NCBI GenBank assembly: GCA_947501025.1
Contig: CANMUM010000003.1
Location: forward strand, 1 to 64,000
Source: an uncultured Paracoccaceae bacterium
GTDB lineage: Bacteria > Pseudomonadota > Alphaproteobacteria > Rhodobacterales > Rhodobacteraceae
Length of the DNA stretch: 64,000 bases
Direction of reading: 5' to 3'
The notes beneath the pieces are model-generated. The model made no database searches, was not told where the DNA came from, and saw only the letters and a list, made by a program, of their open reading frames with translations. Both the position numbers and the translations under genes were made by a program. Below are positions 41,757-50,704 of the stretch, in pieces. Position 1 is the stretch's first letter. The number at the start of each line of letters is the position of its first letter.

Positions 41757-44309
41757 GTGGAAACAGCGAGGCTTCATGATGGCATTTTGGACATTAATCG
41801 CTTCGGCATTCGTGCACATCGATTAAGCCAAGTTGCCAGCGTTGGCGCCCCTGTTCCCCCTGCACTTGTAATTGCCGATGCAGCATTGGCCGTTGAATCT
41901 TTCTCTGATTTCAAAGCTGAGCTTGAAAGCCATCTTATTCAAGGGAAGCTGTATACTTTGCGGGCGTCCCCTGGGCGCGCCGATTGGGGTGGCCCTCATA
42001 CATTTCTCGCTCTTGGTATGAATGATGACGTTTTTAACGAAATGATTGCTGCTGGCGATGTACTGACGGCATGTGAGCTATATCGCCAAGCCATTGCGAG
42101 CTTTGGTTTGGCCGTTAGCGGTCTTGATGGTGAACCTTTTGAAACATTGGTTGCGCAGTTCGGATCCTATTCTCCTGATGAGAATGAAGAACGTGCGATC
42201 GAGCTTTTGAAGGCAACACGCGAGCTTTATAAAGCCGAGACAGATGAAGATTTCCCACAAGATCCAATTGAGCAACTTGCAGGGGCTGTCCGCTCAATGG
42301 CGCGGCAATGGCACGCACCAACGGCAAAGATTTTACGCAATGCAAAAGGCGCCCCAGAAGATGCACATCTCGCGCTTGTTTTGCAAGAAATGGTTCACGG
42401 CCTTGGGGCTACAAATGGTGTTGGGCGCATTCAAGCCGTTGATCCAGAAAGTGGATCTCGCAAGTTAAACGGTATGTTTGTGAAAGCGACATTATCAGCG
42501 GCTGGTGCGAATCCTTCAAAGCAATGGCGCATTGAAAAGAACAAAAATGGCCCTTCGCTTGAGCAATTTGATAGCAAAGCCTTTCAAAAAGTTATCGCTC
42601 AAATTGCACCTATAACCAAGGTTATTAAAGATGCACCCGAACTCAAATTTGTGATCGAAAACGGTAAGGTATTTATCACAGAAGCTCTCCTTGCAAGACG
42701 CTCACCTCGAGCCAGCCTGCAAATTTTACTTGATCTCGTTGAAGCGGAAGCGCTATCTCGTGAGGACGCGATTACCCGCATTGACCCATCATCAATAGCT
42801 GCCTTTCTCCATCCGCAAATTGACCCTGACGCACCACGTGACATTTTGGCTCAAGGCGTTGCCGCAAGTCCCGGCGCTGCTACTGGTGCGATTGTTTTTA
42901 GTGCAGAACACGCCATGAGCGCTCATTCTCAAGGCCAAGATGTTATACTGGTTCGCCATGAAACGAGCCCTGACGATATTCGCGGCATGCATGCCGCAAA
43001 AGCGATTTTAACCGTTCGCGGGGGCATGACGAGCCATGCTGCCGTTATTGCACGCGGCATTGGTTTGCCATGTGTCGTCGGTGCGCAGAATTTGCGAATA
43101 GATGCTGCATCGGCACAGATCATTACTTCTGATGGGAATGTCCTAAATAGCGGTGATATTATCACAATTGATGGCAGCAATGGCGACGTCTTGCGTGGGG
43201 CACCAGCAAAAATCGAGGCGCTTCTGGATGAACGCATCGATCAAGTATTGCGTTGGGCAAATGATCTGCGCCGCATGGGCATTCGTGTCAATGCCGACAC
43301 CCCTGATGACGCCCGCCGTGCTTTACGTTTTGGTGTCGATGGAATTGGGCTTTGCCGGACTGAGCACATGTTCTTTGCACAAGAACGTTTGCGAAATATG
43401 CGACGCATGATTTTAGCTGAAACGGCTCAGGAGCGTCGCGAAATATTGACGGAACTGGAGCCTGGGCAAACAGCCGATTTCATTGAAATATTCGAAATCA
43501 TGAAAGGGCTGCCCGTCACAATTCGTTTGCTTGACCCGCCTTTGCATGAGTTTTTACCAAAAACAGATGATGACCTGCCAACAATTGCAGAAACTATTGG
43601 GGTTTCCAGCAATGATTTGGCGAGACGCATTCGCGCCTTGCATGAGTTCAATCCCATGCTCGGCATGCGGGGGGTTCGCTTAGGGCTTATCATGCCCGAA
43701 ATTTATGAGATGCAAGCTCGCGCAATTTTTGCGGCAGCCGCTGAAGTGAATAAAAGTGCCGAGCAGCCTGTTGTGCCTGAGATCATGATACCACTCGTAT
43801 CTGCGAATCGTGAAGTCGAACTTGTAAAGTCGCGCATTGATAAGATAGCGGCCAATATAGCTAAAAAATCTGGTGTTGAAGTCCCCTATCGCCTTGGGGT
43901 TATGGTTGAAACCCCGCGCGCTGCACTGCGTGCAGGAGATTTGGCAAAAAGTGCCGAATTTCTGTCCATGGGCACCAATGATTTGACCCAAATGACCTAT
44001 GGTCTTTCGCGCGATGATGCTGGACGTTTTATGCGTGAATACGTCAATACAGGCGTTTTCCAAGAAGATCCATTTCTAACCATTGATATTGAGGGCGTTG
44101 GAGAGCTTCTTCATGAGGCCGTAAAACGTGGTCGCGAATCGAATCGTTCCCTTTTAATTGGATTATGTGGTGAGCAAGGCGGAGATCCAAATTCTATACA
44201 TTTCTGTGAATTAGAGAATTTTGATTATGTTTCATGCTCTCCATACCGCGTGCCCGTCGCACAAATTGCTGCAGCCCAAGCGCATATCTTGTTGAAAAAA
44301 AAGGTATAA
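41757..44309 (+). CDS. PPDK-like PEP-utilising protein with degenerate ATP-binding domain
   Basis: An 850-residue homologue of pyruvate phosphate dikinase. The phosphohistidine domain is intact (ILTVRGGMTSHAAVIARGIGLPCVVG), as is most of the C-terminal PEP/pyruvate barrel (GIGLCRTEHMFF, GMRGVRLG, SMGTNDLTQMTYGLSRDD, YVSCSPYRVPVAQIAAAQA). CGEHGG reads CGEQGG. The N-terminal ATP-grasp domain lacks the GGKGANL loop (FGIRAHRL here), the MPGMMDT block (DWGGPHT) and the GEFLxNAQGEDVVAG catalytic strand (NGMFVKATLSAAG). ATP use is therefore doubtful. It starts with GTG directly after the glyS stop with GGAGG upstream. It may be a paralogue with altered donor or a regulatory protein. Confidence 0.85.
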   Translation: METARLHDGILDINRFGIRAHRLSQVASVGAPVPPALVIADAALAVESFSDFKAELESHLIQGKLYTLRASPGRADWGGPHTFLALGMNDDVFNEMIAAGDVLTACELYRQAIASFGLAVSGLDGEPFETLVAQFGSYSPDENEERAIELLKATRELYKAETDEDFPQDPIEQLAGAVRSMARQWHAPTAKILRNAKGAPEDAHLALVLQEMVHGLGATNGVGRIQAVDPESGSRKLNGMFVKATLSAAGANPSKQWRIEKNKNGPSLEQFDSKAFQKVIAQIAPITKVIKDAPELKFVIENGKVFITEALLARRSPRASLQILLDLVEAEALSREDAITRIDPSSIAAFLHPQIDPDAPRDILAQGVAASPGAATGAIVFSAEHAMSAHSQGQDVILVRHETSPDDIRGMHAAKAILTVRGGMTSHAAVIARGIGLPCVVGAQNLRIDAASAQIITSDGNVLNSGDIITIDGSNGDVLRGAPAKIEALLDERIDQVLRWANDLRRMGIRVNADTPDDARRALRFGVDGIGLCRTEHMFFAQERLRNMRRMILAETAQERREILTELEPGQTADFIEIFEIMKGLPVTIRLLDPPLHEFLPKTDDDLPTIAETIGVSSNDLARRIRALHEFNPMLGMRGVRLGLIMPEIYEMQARAIFAAAAEVNKSAEQPVVPEIMIPLVSANREVELVKSRIDKIAANIAKKSGVEVPYRLGVMVETPRAALRAGDLAKSAEFLSMGTNDLTQMTYGLSRDDAGRFMREYVNTGVFQEDPFLTIDIEGVGELLHEAVKRGRESNRSLLIGLCGEQGGDPNSIHFCELENFDYVSCSPYRVPVAQIAAAQAHILLKKKV

Positions 44310-44471
44310 ATTACGAATTACTACCACATATTGATGTTGCAACACTACAACACCCTCTCCAAAGAATTGCCAAACAAATAGAAATTTCAGCTAAACTAAG
44401 GTATTCACCTCTCACTGAATACCTATATGAAATAACAATATTTGGGCGGAATTGTTAAAAAGAGAGTTTAT

Positions 44472-45260
44472 ATGATGAACAAACTATCAATTGCTGCGAT
44501 CGTTTCTGCTTCTATTGCTGTTTTTTCAGCTACGTCGATCAATGCAAGATTCGATCACAATGAATTGTTTTCAGAAACAAATCCAGCTCCGCAAATTGAA
44601 GCGCAAATTGAATCTATTGATATTCAGATTGACCTCATTCAAACAAGCTTGTTGAGCGTACCTCGTAACGCCGTTACTGGGCCAACAGTTTCAAAAGACG
44701 TTTCTGAAGCGATCGCCCCAGTTTTAAACAGCCTTGGATCATATAGCGATAAAATCGAAGATAGCTTGGTTTCAAGCTTACAAGAATTTGAGGGTCAGTA
44801 CAAAAACGCAGCGATACCAAACGCTCTAAATGCGGATTATTTGGCACAGTTACCGCAGCCGCGAGGCAACCAAGAATTCACCTGCCTTGCAGAAGCCCTA
44901 TATTTTGAAGCTCGAGGAGAAACACTTCAAGGGCAGCGTGCAGTCGCAGAAGTTATCCTCAATAGAGTTGCTTCAAAGCGTTACCCAGATACAATTTGTG
45001 GCGTGGTCAATCAAGGAACGGGCAAAAAGCATAGATGCCAATTTTCATATACTTGCGATGGAATCCCAGAAGTTGTGAATGAGCCAAAAGCTTATACTCG
45101 TGGTGCAAAAATTGCGCGCTTAATGATTGATGGTCTTTATGAAAGCAATCAAGTGACCGGTGGAGCGCTCTTTTATCACACAACTGCTGTAAATCCGAGC
45201 TGGGCAAGCGCTATGACACGCACGTCACAAATTGGCGTTCATTTGTTTTATCGCCAATAA
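44472..45260 (+). CDS. Exported SleB-type cell wall hydrolase
   Basis: A 262-residue precursor with an N-terminal signal peptide (MMNKLSIAAIVSASIAVFSATSINA), then about 110 low-conservation residues with helical, possibly coiled segments. A C-terminal Hydrolase_2/SleB domain starts CLAEALYFEARGETLQGQRAVAEVILNRV, with catalytic Glu in the ALYFEARGE motif, and CQFSYTCDG, FYHTTAVNPSWA follow. Such domains cleave peptidoglycan glycan strands in the periplasm. GAGAG lies before the double ATG; 44472 was chosen. Confidence 0.9.
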   Translation: MMNKLSIAAIVSASIAVFSATSINARFDHNELFSETNPAPQIEAQIESIDIQIDLIQTSLLSVPRNAVTGPTVSKDVSEAIAPVLNSLGSYSDKIEDSLVSSLQEFEGQYKNAAIPNALNADYLAQLPQPRGNQEFTCLAEALYFEARGETLQGQRAVAEVILNRVASKRYPDTICGVVNQGTGKKHRCQFSYTCDGIPEVVNEPKAYTRGAKIARLMIDGLYESNQVTGGALFYHTTAVNPSWASAMTRTSQIGVHLFYRQ

Positions 45261-45314
45261 TATCCTTGAAATTGATATCTTTTTTCCGCATTACCTTTAT
45301 TATGAGGAAAGAAT

Positions 45315-46055
45315 ATGCGCGATAAAATTTATGTAAGTGATTACAAAAAAACAATAGAAATTGGGGCATTCCAAGAGGAGCGCCTAATCAAACAGGATAT
45401 TGTTTTCCACGTTGTCATCGAGCTGAACCCTCAACGAACAGAGCTTGATATTGTCGATGATATTCTTTCATATGATGTCATTGTTGATGCTATAAATGAT
45501 ACAATTTCAGCCAAACGGTATAATCTATTGGAGACAATGGCCGAGGACATTGCTGAGAGGATCATGAACCATCCACAAGCTGCACTGGTGTCGATCTCGG
45601 TTGAAAAAATGGGTCGAATTGATGGAAAACTCGGCATAAAAATTGTTCGCGACCAAAACTCTTCAAAAGATGGCGGGCGTCATATTGCAAATGACATAAA
45701 TGCCATCGCCATCAATCCTATCACATACACCAATAAGACTTTTGAAGGCGTGAGCATTGTTATCCCTATCAATATGGAGTTCCCTCAAGCCGATGAAACA
45801 TCTCGCCGCATTTACGCATTAAAAAGCGATGCTTTGGCTTGGGAATTGGCGCAAAAGCTGAATTTGCCCGTGGTCGATACCAAAGTGGAAGCATTATCAT
45901 TAATAAGCCGCAATATGCCTTTTATTCGCGCCTTAGGTAAGCAGCCATTTGATCAAATACCTACACTTGATGACTATAGTAAAGATGGCCTTATGAAATG
46001 GCATAAAGAACAGCTTGCTTTATCAAATATACAAGATCTCACAGAGGTAGAATAA
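45315..46055 (+). CDS. folB: Dihydroneopterin aldolase with C-terminal extension
   Basis: Residues 1-115 are a FolB domain (IYVSDYKKTIEIGAFQEER, LETMAEDIAERIMNHPQAALVSISVEKMGRIDG), making 6-hydroxymethyl-dihydropterin for folate. The protein then continues for about 130 residues (residues ~116-246) that are not part of the usual 120-residue enzyme. The extension contains EGVSIVIPINMEFPQ and a helix DALAWELAQKLNLPVVDT. It overlaps folP by TAATG, so the pair is co-translated. GAGGAAAG precedes the ATG. The extension is unassigned. Confidence 0.88.
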   Translation: MRDKIYVSDYKKTIEIGAFQEERLIKQDIVFHVVIELNPQRTELDIVDDILSYDVIVDAINDTISAKRYNLLETMAEDIAERIMNHPQAALVSISVEKMGRIDGKLGIKIVRDQNSSKDGGRHIANDINAIAINPITYTNKTFEGVSIVIPINMEFPQADETSRRIYALKSDALAWELAQKLNLPVVDTKVEALSLISRNMPFIRALGKQPFDQIPTLDDYSKDGLMKWHKEQLALSNIQDLTEVE

Positions 46056-47050
46056 TGTCAGAATATCTAGAGCCAATTTTACAACCCATTCAGCTATTGG
46101 ACGATCCCGTGCAATTTCAAGGCGGACAACTTGGCTTTGATTATATGTGGTCGCATGAACGTGGTCGTGCCCCCATAAAAGTTCATGCACTCGATTATGA
46201 TGAAACAAAGCTTGAGCCCTTTATTGTAGAGCATGATCTTGCAATGGGTGGCGACACGCAAATTATGGGCATCGTCAATGTCACACCTGATAGTTTTTCG
46301 GATGGTGGGAAATACACAGGTGAAGATGCAGTCAGACATGCGCGTTCACTTGTTGAAGCTGGTACAAATATTTTAGATTTTGGGGCAGAAAGCACCCGTC
46401 CTGGAGCTGAAACAGTTCCTGCTCATGAAGAGTTGCAACGTCTTGAATCTGTATTTGATGCACTGGATACATTCGGAGTTCCGACATCAATTGACACCCG
46501 CAAAGCCGTTATTGCCGATGAGGCAATTGGCATGGGTGCAACAATGATCAATGATGTATCGGCTTTGAGCTTTGACCCTTCTATGGCTGAAATCATATCT
46601 CATTCAGGCGTTCATCTATGTATGATGCACGCGCAAGGTGATCCAAAAACCATGCAACATGAACCCAAATACGATAATGTTTTGCTGGATATCTATGATT
46701 ATTTAAAGGAGCGTATTGAGTTTGCTGAGAACGCAGGTATTGACCGCAAGAACATCATCATTGATCCAGGATTAGGGTTTGGAAAAACACTAGAACATAA
46801 TCTAAGCATCATTCGGCATATTGCCATTTTTCATGGGCTTGGTTGCCCCCTCCTTGTGGGAGCATCGCGCAAACGTATGATTGGAGAGATCAGTGGCGCT
46901 GAACCTGATGCCCGTCTGGGTGGGTCTGTCGCCATTGCACTTGAATTTGCGCGTAAAGGCGTGCAAATCATTCGTGTGCATGACGTTTTTGAAACTGTGC
47001 AGGCATTAAAAATACAAACAGCGATTATAGGGGTTGAAGATGGCGCGTAA
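46055..47050 (+). CDS. folP: Dihydropteroate synthase
   Basis: A 331-residue TIM-barrel enzyme joining p-aminobenzoate to hydroxymethyl-dihydropterin pyrophosphate. The barrel core starts after about 70 extra N-terminal residues: [51 protein letters not shown] and [10 protein letters not shown] are all intact. Coupled to folB (TAATG). Its 3' end overlaps the glmM start by 11 bp. Confidence 0.96.
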   Translation: MSEYLEPILQPIQLLDDPVQFQGGQLGFDYMWSHERGRAPIKVHALDYDETKLEPFIVEHDLAMGGDTQIMGIVNVTPDSFSDGGKYTGEDAVRHARSLVEAGTNILDFGAESTRPGAETVPAHEELQRLESVFDALDTFGVPTSIDTRKAVIADEAIGMGATMINDVSALSFDPSMAEIISHSGVHLCMMHAQGDPKTMQHEPKYDNVLLDIYDYLKERIEFAENAGIDRKNIIIDPGLGFGKTLEHNLSIIRHIAIFHGLGCPLLVGASRKRMIGEISGAEPDARLGGSVAIALEFARKGVQIIRVHDVFETVQALKIQTAIIGVEDGA

Positions 47051-48386
47051 ATATTTTGGAACAGATGGCGTTCGTGGACGCGCGAATGAACACCCGATGA
47101 CGGCAGAAATGGCTCTGAAACTTGGGTCAGCTGTCGGCCAGTATTTTCACCGTGATGATCGCCCGCATCGGGTTGTCATTGGCAAAGACACGCGGCGCTC
47201 TGGCTATATGATTGAAAACGCGCTCACTGCAGGGTTAACCGCGGTTGGCATGGATGTGTTTTTACTTGGCCCAATGCCAACACCTGCAATCGGTATGCTC
47301 ACCCGCAATATGCGCGCGGATCTTGGCGTTATGATTTCCGCAAGTCATAACCCTGCACATGATAATGGTATCAAGTTTTTCGGGCCTGATGGCTTTAAGC
47401 TTTCGGATGAGGCTGAATCTACAATCGAAAATCTCATTGAAAATCCTAGACCTCTCGTTGAAGCCGATAAAATTGGTTCGGCAATACGTATTGATGACGG
47501 TTTGGGGCGTTATATTGAATATGCAAAACGCTCATTTCCGCGTGATATGCAGCTAGACGGCCTACATGTCGTTATCGATGCTGCAAATGGCGCAGCATAC
47601 AAAACAGCCCCTGCCGTCCTATGGGAGCTTGGCGCTGAAATTACATCAATCGGTGTCAATCCAAATGGTTATAATATCAACAAAGACTGCGGCTCTACAT
47701 CACCTGATAATGCTGCGATGAGAGTTGTTGCAAGTGGAGCCGATGTCGGCATTTGTTTAGATGGCGATGCCGATCGCATCACAATCATTGACGAAAAAGG
47801 CCGTGTGATTGATGGAGATCAGATCATGGGCTTGATTGCCAGCGATTGGGCTGATCGAGGTAAATTGCCCAGCAACGCACTTGTTGCAACAATTATGTCA
47901 AATCTTGGTCTCGAACGGTATTTAAAATCACGCAATATCGAACTTATTCGTACGGGCGTAGGTGATCGTTATGTCGTTGAGGAAATGCGTAAAAACGGCC
48001 ATAATCTTGGGGGCGAGCAATCTGGTCATATTGTGATGACAGATTATGCAACAACTGGTGACGGCTTGGTTGCAGCATTGCAGTTTTTGGCGATCATGGT
48101 TTCGCGTGGCGTCAAAGCATCCGAGCTTGCGCGTACATTTGACCCCGTTCCTCAAAAGCTTGTAAATGTTCGCTTTTCTGCAGGGCAAGCGCCCCTCGAC
48201 AATAATGACGTTAAAGAAGCGATAAAAGCCTCCGAAGCCAGTCTTGAGGGCAAAGGTCGGCTTGTCATTCGCAAATCTGGAACTGAGCCATTGATCCGCA
48301 TCATGGCCGAGGCTGATGATGCTAACCTTATGGACGCAGCAATTGAAATGGTTGAAAAATCAGTACGTGAAGTTTGTGGTCAGTAA
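47040..48386 (+). CDS. glmM: Phosphoglucosamine mutase
   Basis: A 448-residue alpha-D-phosphohexomutase converting glucosamine-6-phosphate to glucosamine-1-phosphate for peptidoglycan and LPS precursors. The N-terminus is [12 protein letters not shown], the phosphoserine loop is [18 protein letters not shown], the metal loop is [11 protein letters not shown], the sugar-binding loop is GGEQSGHIV, and the phosphate-binding loop is [12 protein letters not shown]. Start at ATG 47040, inside folP. The folP-glmM linkage is common in bacteria. Confidence 0.97.
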   Translation: MARKYFGTDGVRGRANEHPMTAEMALKLGSAVGQYFHRDDRPHRVVIGKDTRRSGYMIENALTAGLTAVGMDVFLLGPMPTPAIGMLTRNMRADLGVMISASHNPAHDNGIKFFGPDGFKLSDEAESTIENLIENPRPLVEADKIGSAIRIDDGLGRYIEYAKRSFPRDMQLDGLHVVIDAANGAAYKTAPAVLWELGAEITSIGVNPNGYNINKDCGSTSPDNAAMRVVASGADVGICLDGDADRITIIDEKGRVIDGDQIMGLIASDWADRGKLPSNALVATIMSNLGLERYLKSRNIELIRTGVGDRYVVEEMRKNGHNLGGEQSGHIVMTDYATTGDGLVAALQFLAIMVSRGVKASELARTFDPVPQKLVNVRFSAGQAPLDNNDVKEAIKASEASLEGKGRLVIRKSGTEPLIRIMAEADDANLMDAAIEMVEKSVREVCGQ

Positions 48387-48440
48387 CGGATCTTATCCCA
48401 AGCTAAGCCTTAATAAAATCTTACCAAACCGTTCGGTCAA

Positions 48441-48455
48441 TTAATTCTAGTTTAA
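48441..48455 (+). promoter_or_regulatory. CtrA-type binding box (TTAA-N7-TTAA)
   Basis: An exact match to the alphaproteobacterial CtrA consensus: TTAA at 48441-48444, seven bases, TTAA at 48452-48455. A TATATT hexamer follows at 48467-48472. With a start near 48479 the box would lie at about -38 to -24, the usual position for CtrA-activated promoters. Chance matches are possible in AT-rich DNA. Confidence 0.45.
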
Positions 48456-48478
48456 ATGCATATCGCTATATTAGCTTT

Positions 48479-48568
48479 AACGATGCTTCGATCCCAAGCA
48501 TTTTAATATTTTACAGTTTCCACAGCATAAAAACGACACCTTGATCCCAGGTGTCGTTTTATTTTTAT
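48479..48568 (+). ncRNA. Candidate trans-acting small RNA with two GATCCC-loop hairpins
   Basis: Inferred transcript of about 85-90 nt. Hairpin 1 is ATGCTT (48483-48488), loop CGATCCC, AAGCAT (48496-48501). An AU-rich single-stranded spacer follows, then hairpin 2, an 11-bp perfect stem (48531-48541 with 48549-48559), loop TGATCCC, and a T-rich tail. Two hairpins presenting the same six-base loop are a design seen in bacterial small RNAs that pair with mRNA through their loops. The RNA is not a family I recognise. The start site is inferred from the promoter-like elements only. Confidence 0.5.
48531..48568 (+). terminator. Strong intrinsic terminator
   Basis: A perfect 11-bp stem (AAACGACACCT with AGGTGTCGTTT), a seven-base loop TGATCCC, and a following TTTTATTTTTAT tract that begins within the stem's last Ts. 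It would end both glmM read-through and the proposed small RNA. Confidence 0.9.
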
Positions 48569-48684
48569 CTACTTTCAGAAAATTCATATTTGGGAATATA
48601 TTCTCGTAATTACATAATTTAGCTTGAATATCGAAATAATCTTCCCCATCATACTCATCATTGTTAATTTAGAAAGACATATAA

Positions 48685-49173
48685 ATGAGTATTCGCATTG
48701 ATGAGTTAGATCGAAATATCCTTTCATTGCTGCAAGTTGATTCGAGTCAGTCGCTTGAAGATATTGCGACGAAACTAAACTCTTCCAAAACGCCTATTTG
48801 GAATCGAATCAAAAAACTTAAAGCGGCAGGTATTATCCAAAGGGAAGTTGCTATTCTTGATGCCGAATTGCTTGGTCTTGAGTCATGTTTCTTCGTACTC
48901 GTGCGCACATCTGAACATGAACAAGAATGGCAATCACGTTTTTTAAAATCAATACGTGAGCGTGATGAAGTCCTTGAGGCGCATAGATTGGCTGGTGATA
49001 TCGACTATCTTTTAAAGGTGCGTGTAAAAAACTCCAAAGCTTACGATGTTTTCTATCAAGCGCTCATCAAAGACGTGAAAATTTTCAATGTCACAGCCCT
49101 CCTTTCGATGGAAGAGATCAAAAACACGACAGCATTACCCTTATCAAAGAACACGACACCAGTGAATTCTTGA
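48685..49173 (+). CDS. Lrp/AsnC family transcriptional regulator
   Basis: The 162-residue protein has an N-terminal winged helix-turn-helix (IDELDRNILSLLQVDSSQSLEDIATKLNSSKTPIWNRIKKLKAAGII) and a C-terminal RAM effector domain (ESCFFVLVRTSEH..., HRLAGDIDYLLKVRV). These regulators respond to amino acids. No obvious target gene adjoins. It overlaps the convergent nuclease gene by 30 bp. Confidence 0.93.
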   Translation: MSIRIDELDRNILSLLQVDSSQSLEDIATKLNSSKTPIWNRIKKLKAAGIIQREVAILDAELLGLESCFFVLVRTSEHEQEWQSRFLKSIRERDEVLEAHRLAGDIDYLLKVRVKNSKAYDVFYQALIKDVKIFNVTALLSMEEIKNTTALPLSKNTTPVNS

Positions 49174-49578
49174 GCCGCCCAAATATCGACGCGCTAATTT
49201 CTCTTTAATTAATATCTGCCCAACATCTTTACCATCAACCCATATGCGCGCCAGAGTGCGCCCGTATTTATCATAGCCCTGACGCGAAATTTGAAGTTCT
49301 TCCGAATTCAGGATTTGTCGCAAACGCTGAGTTGCTTTATTGCCAAGCGCCAATTCGGAAGGGCAGCTCGCATCCCGAGTTTCGGGAGCATCAAAACCGA
49401 TCAAACGTGCCGATTGTGAGATGCCGTCACAGATTAACTCGACAGTGTCGCCATCATAAACATAACCTATATAGCATTCAGGTAATTTTGGCGCATATTC
49501 TGGATAGCGTGATATGATCACGGCATAAAGAACACCTAATGTTGCTAGCGTATATAGAAGATAATTATATCTTTTCAT
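49144..49578 (-). CDS. Membrane-anchored thermonuclease-family (SNase-like) protein
   Basis: A 144-residue protein with an N-terminal signal-anchor helix (LLYTLATLGVLYAVIIS) and a staphylococcal-nuclease fold. It carries the calcium/catalytic motifs YDGDTVELIC, RLIGFDAPETRD and YDKYGRTLARIW. The start at 49578 lies inside the end of the FAD monooxygenase gene (14-bp overlap), so it is the last gene of the prpE operon. It probably acts outside the cytoplasm on nucleic acid. Catalytic activity is not certain for this short family. Confidence 0.88.
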   Translation of the reverse strand: MKRYNYLLYTLATLGVLYAVIISRYPEYAPKLPECYIGYVYDGDTVELICDGISQSARLIGFDAPETRDASCPSELALGNKATQRLRQILNSEELQISRQGYDKYGRTLARIWVDGKDVGQILIKEKLARRYLGGSRIHWCRVL

Positions 49579-50704
49579 CAATAGTGACATCGACACCATA
49601 CAACCAGTCTAACCGTTTGATAAAATAGCTTGGCATAAACCGACTAAGCGCTTTCGCACCGCTATATTCGACCCATTTTTGTATTCCATTCCGATGAAAC
49701 CTATTCAAATTGCGTTCCGATTCTTTTTGCACACGCGCAACACGTTTTATTCGCAATGTTGAATATATGGCCAAACCATCCACTTGATGATCCGACAAGC
49801 ATTTAGCAAGAACCCAAGCATCCTCGAGTGCCATTACCGCACCTTGCGCGAGGCTTGGCATCATCGGATGTGCCGCATCACCAATTAATGCGATATTATC
49901 TTGTGAAAACGCTTGAAGTGGCTCATGTTCAAATAACGCCCATTTCATAATCTTATCCGATTTTGCAATGACTTCGCAAACTTGTGGTACAAAATGGAAG
50001 AAAAGTGCCTCAACTTTCTTTCTATCAGCCCCCCCATTCCAGTCTGCATCTTGCCAATCACCTTCGGAAATTCCAACAAAATTAATCGATTTACCTCCAT
50101 CAATCCAAGTCGTTACGGCATGAATATTTTTCTCTGCCCATGCTGTTGCACCACCGGGCGGCAAAATATCGAGATGACTTGCGGGCACAACGCTGCGCCA
50201 AGCGGTTTTCCCTGAAAAGCGTGCGGCTGAAGTATTGAAAATATGGGTTCGGCATTGAGAGTTTATGCCATCTGCAGCGATGATAAAATCAGCGTCTAGA
50301 TTTCTGATTTCATCAGGTTGAATTTTTCTATTCATAAACAGCACCGCACCAAGCGCATTTGCACGCGCCACCAATGCATCATGCAAAGTGGATCGACGCA
50401 TATGAAGATAGGGCGCGCGCCAACGCATCTGCGCAACTTGCTGAATTGGAATATTCACAATCATGCGTCCATTCGAACCATGGCGCATCTGAATGTTTTC
50501 GGGTTCATAAGACGTTGCTCTAACAGCTTCACCCACCCCAAGTGCAGCTAAAACGTGATACCCATTGGATGAAATCTGAACGCCAGCTCCAACTTCCTCA
50601 AATTTTGCGGCCTGCTCATAAAGATCAACTTCTATTCCCCGCAATCGCAATGCAATTGCTGCAGCCATGCCGCCAATGCCACCGCCAATTATTGCCGCCT
50701 TCAT
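49565..50704 (-). CDS. FAD-dependent monooxygenase (salicylate hydroxylase-like)
   Basis: A 379-residue class A flavoprotein hydroxylase. The FAD motif is AAIIGGGIGGMAAAIAL followed by VDLYEQA, the middle DG-like motif is FIIAADGINSQCR, and the GD motif is ALIGDAAHPMMPSLAQGAVMALEDAWVLAKCL. Relatives hydroxylate aromatic acids such as salicylate or 3-hydroxybenzoate. The ATG at 50704 overlaps the stop of the upstream thioesterase (ATGA). Two thioesterases and an acyl-CoA synthetase upstream suggest a CoA-linked route, but the substrate is unknown. Confidence 0.9.
   Translation of the reverse strand: MKAAIIGGGIGGMAAAIALRLRGIEVDLYEQAAKFEEVGAGVQISSNGYHVLAALGVGEAVRATSYEPENIQMRHGSNGRMIVNIPIQQVAQMRWRAPYLHMRRSTLHDALVARANALGAVLFMNRKIQPDEIRNLDADFIIAADGINSQCRTHIFNTSAARFSGKTAWRSVVPASHLDILPPGGATAWAEKNIHAVTTWIDGGKSINFVGISEGDWQDADWNGGADRKKVEALFFHFVPQVCEVIAKSDKIMKWALFEHEPLQAFSQDNIALIGDAAHPMMPSLAQGAVMALEDAWVLAKCLSDHQVDGLAIYSTLRIKRVARVQKESERNLNRFHRNGIQKWVEYSGAKALSRFMPSYFIKRLDWLYGVDVTIDEKI

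Larger units (their letters stand above)
48387..48684. other. Intergenic region glmM-lrp holding a candidate small RNA gene
   Basis: This 298-bp gap has no reading frame. It holds, in order, a CtrA-type TTAA-N7-TTAA box, a TATATT hexamer at 48467-48472, two hairpins with the same loop and a strong terminator, then about 110 bp of AT-rich leader before the Lrp gene. These parts are listed separately. Confidence 0.7.

Noticed and set aside
44310-44471. Short frame downstream of the PPDK-like gene (44234-44458) as a gene
   Set aside because: Mostly overlaps the PPDK C-terminus in another frame, with no ribosome site or coding character.
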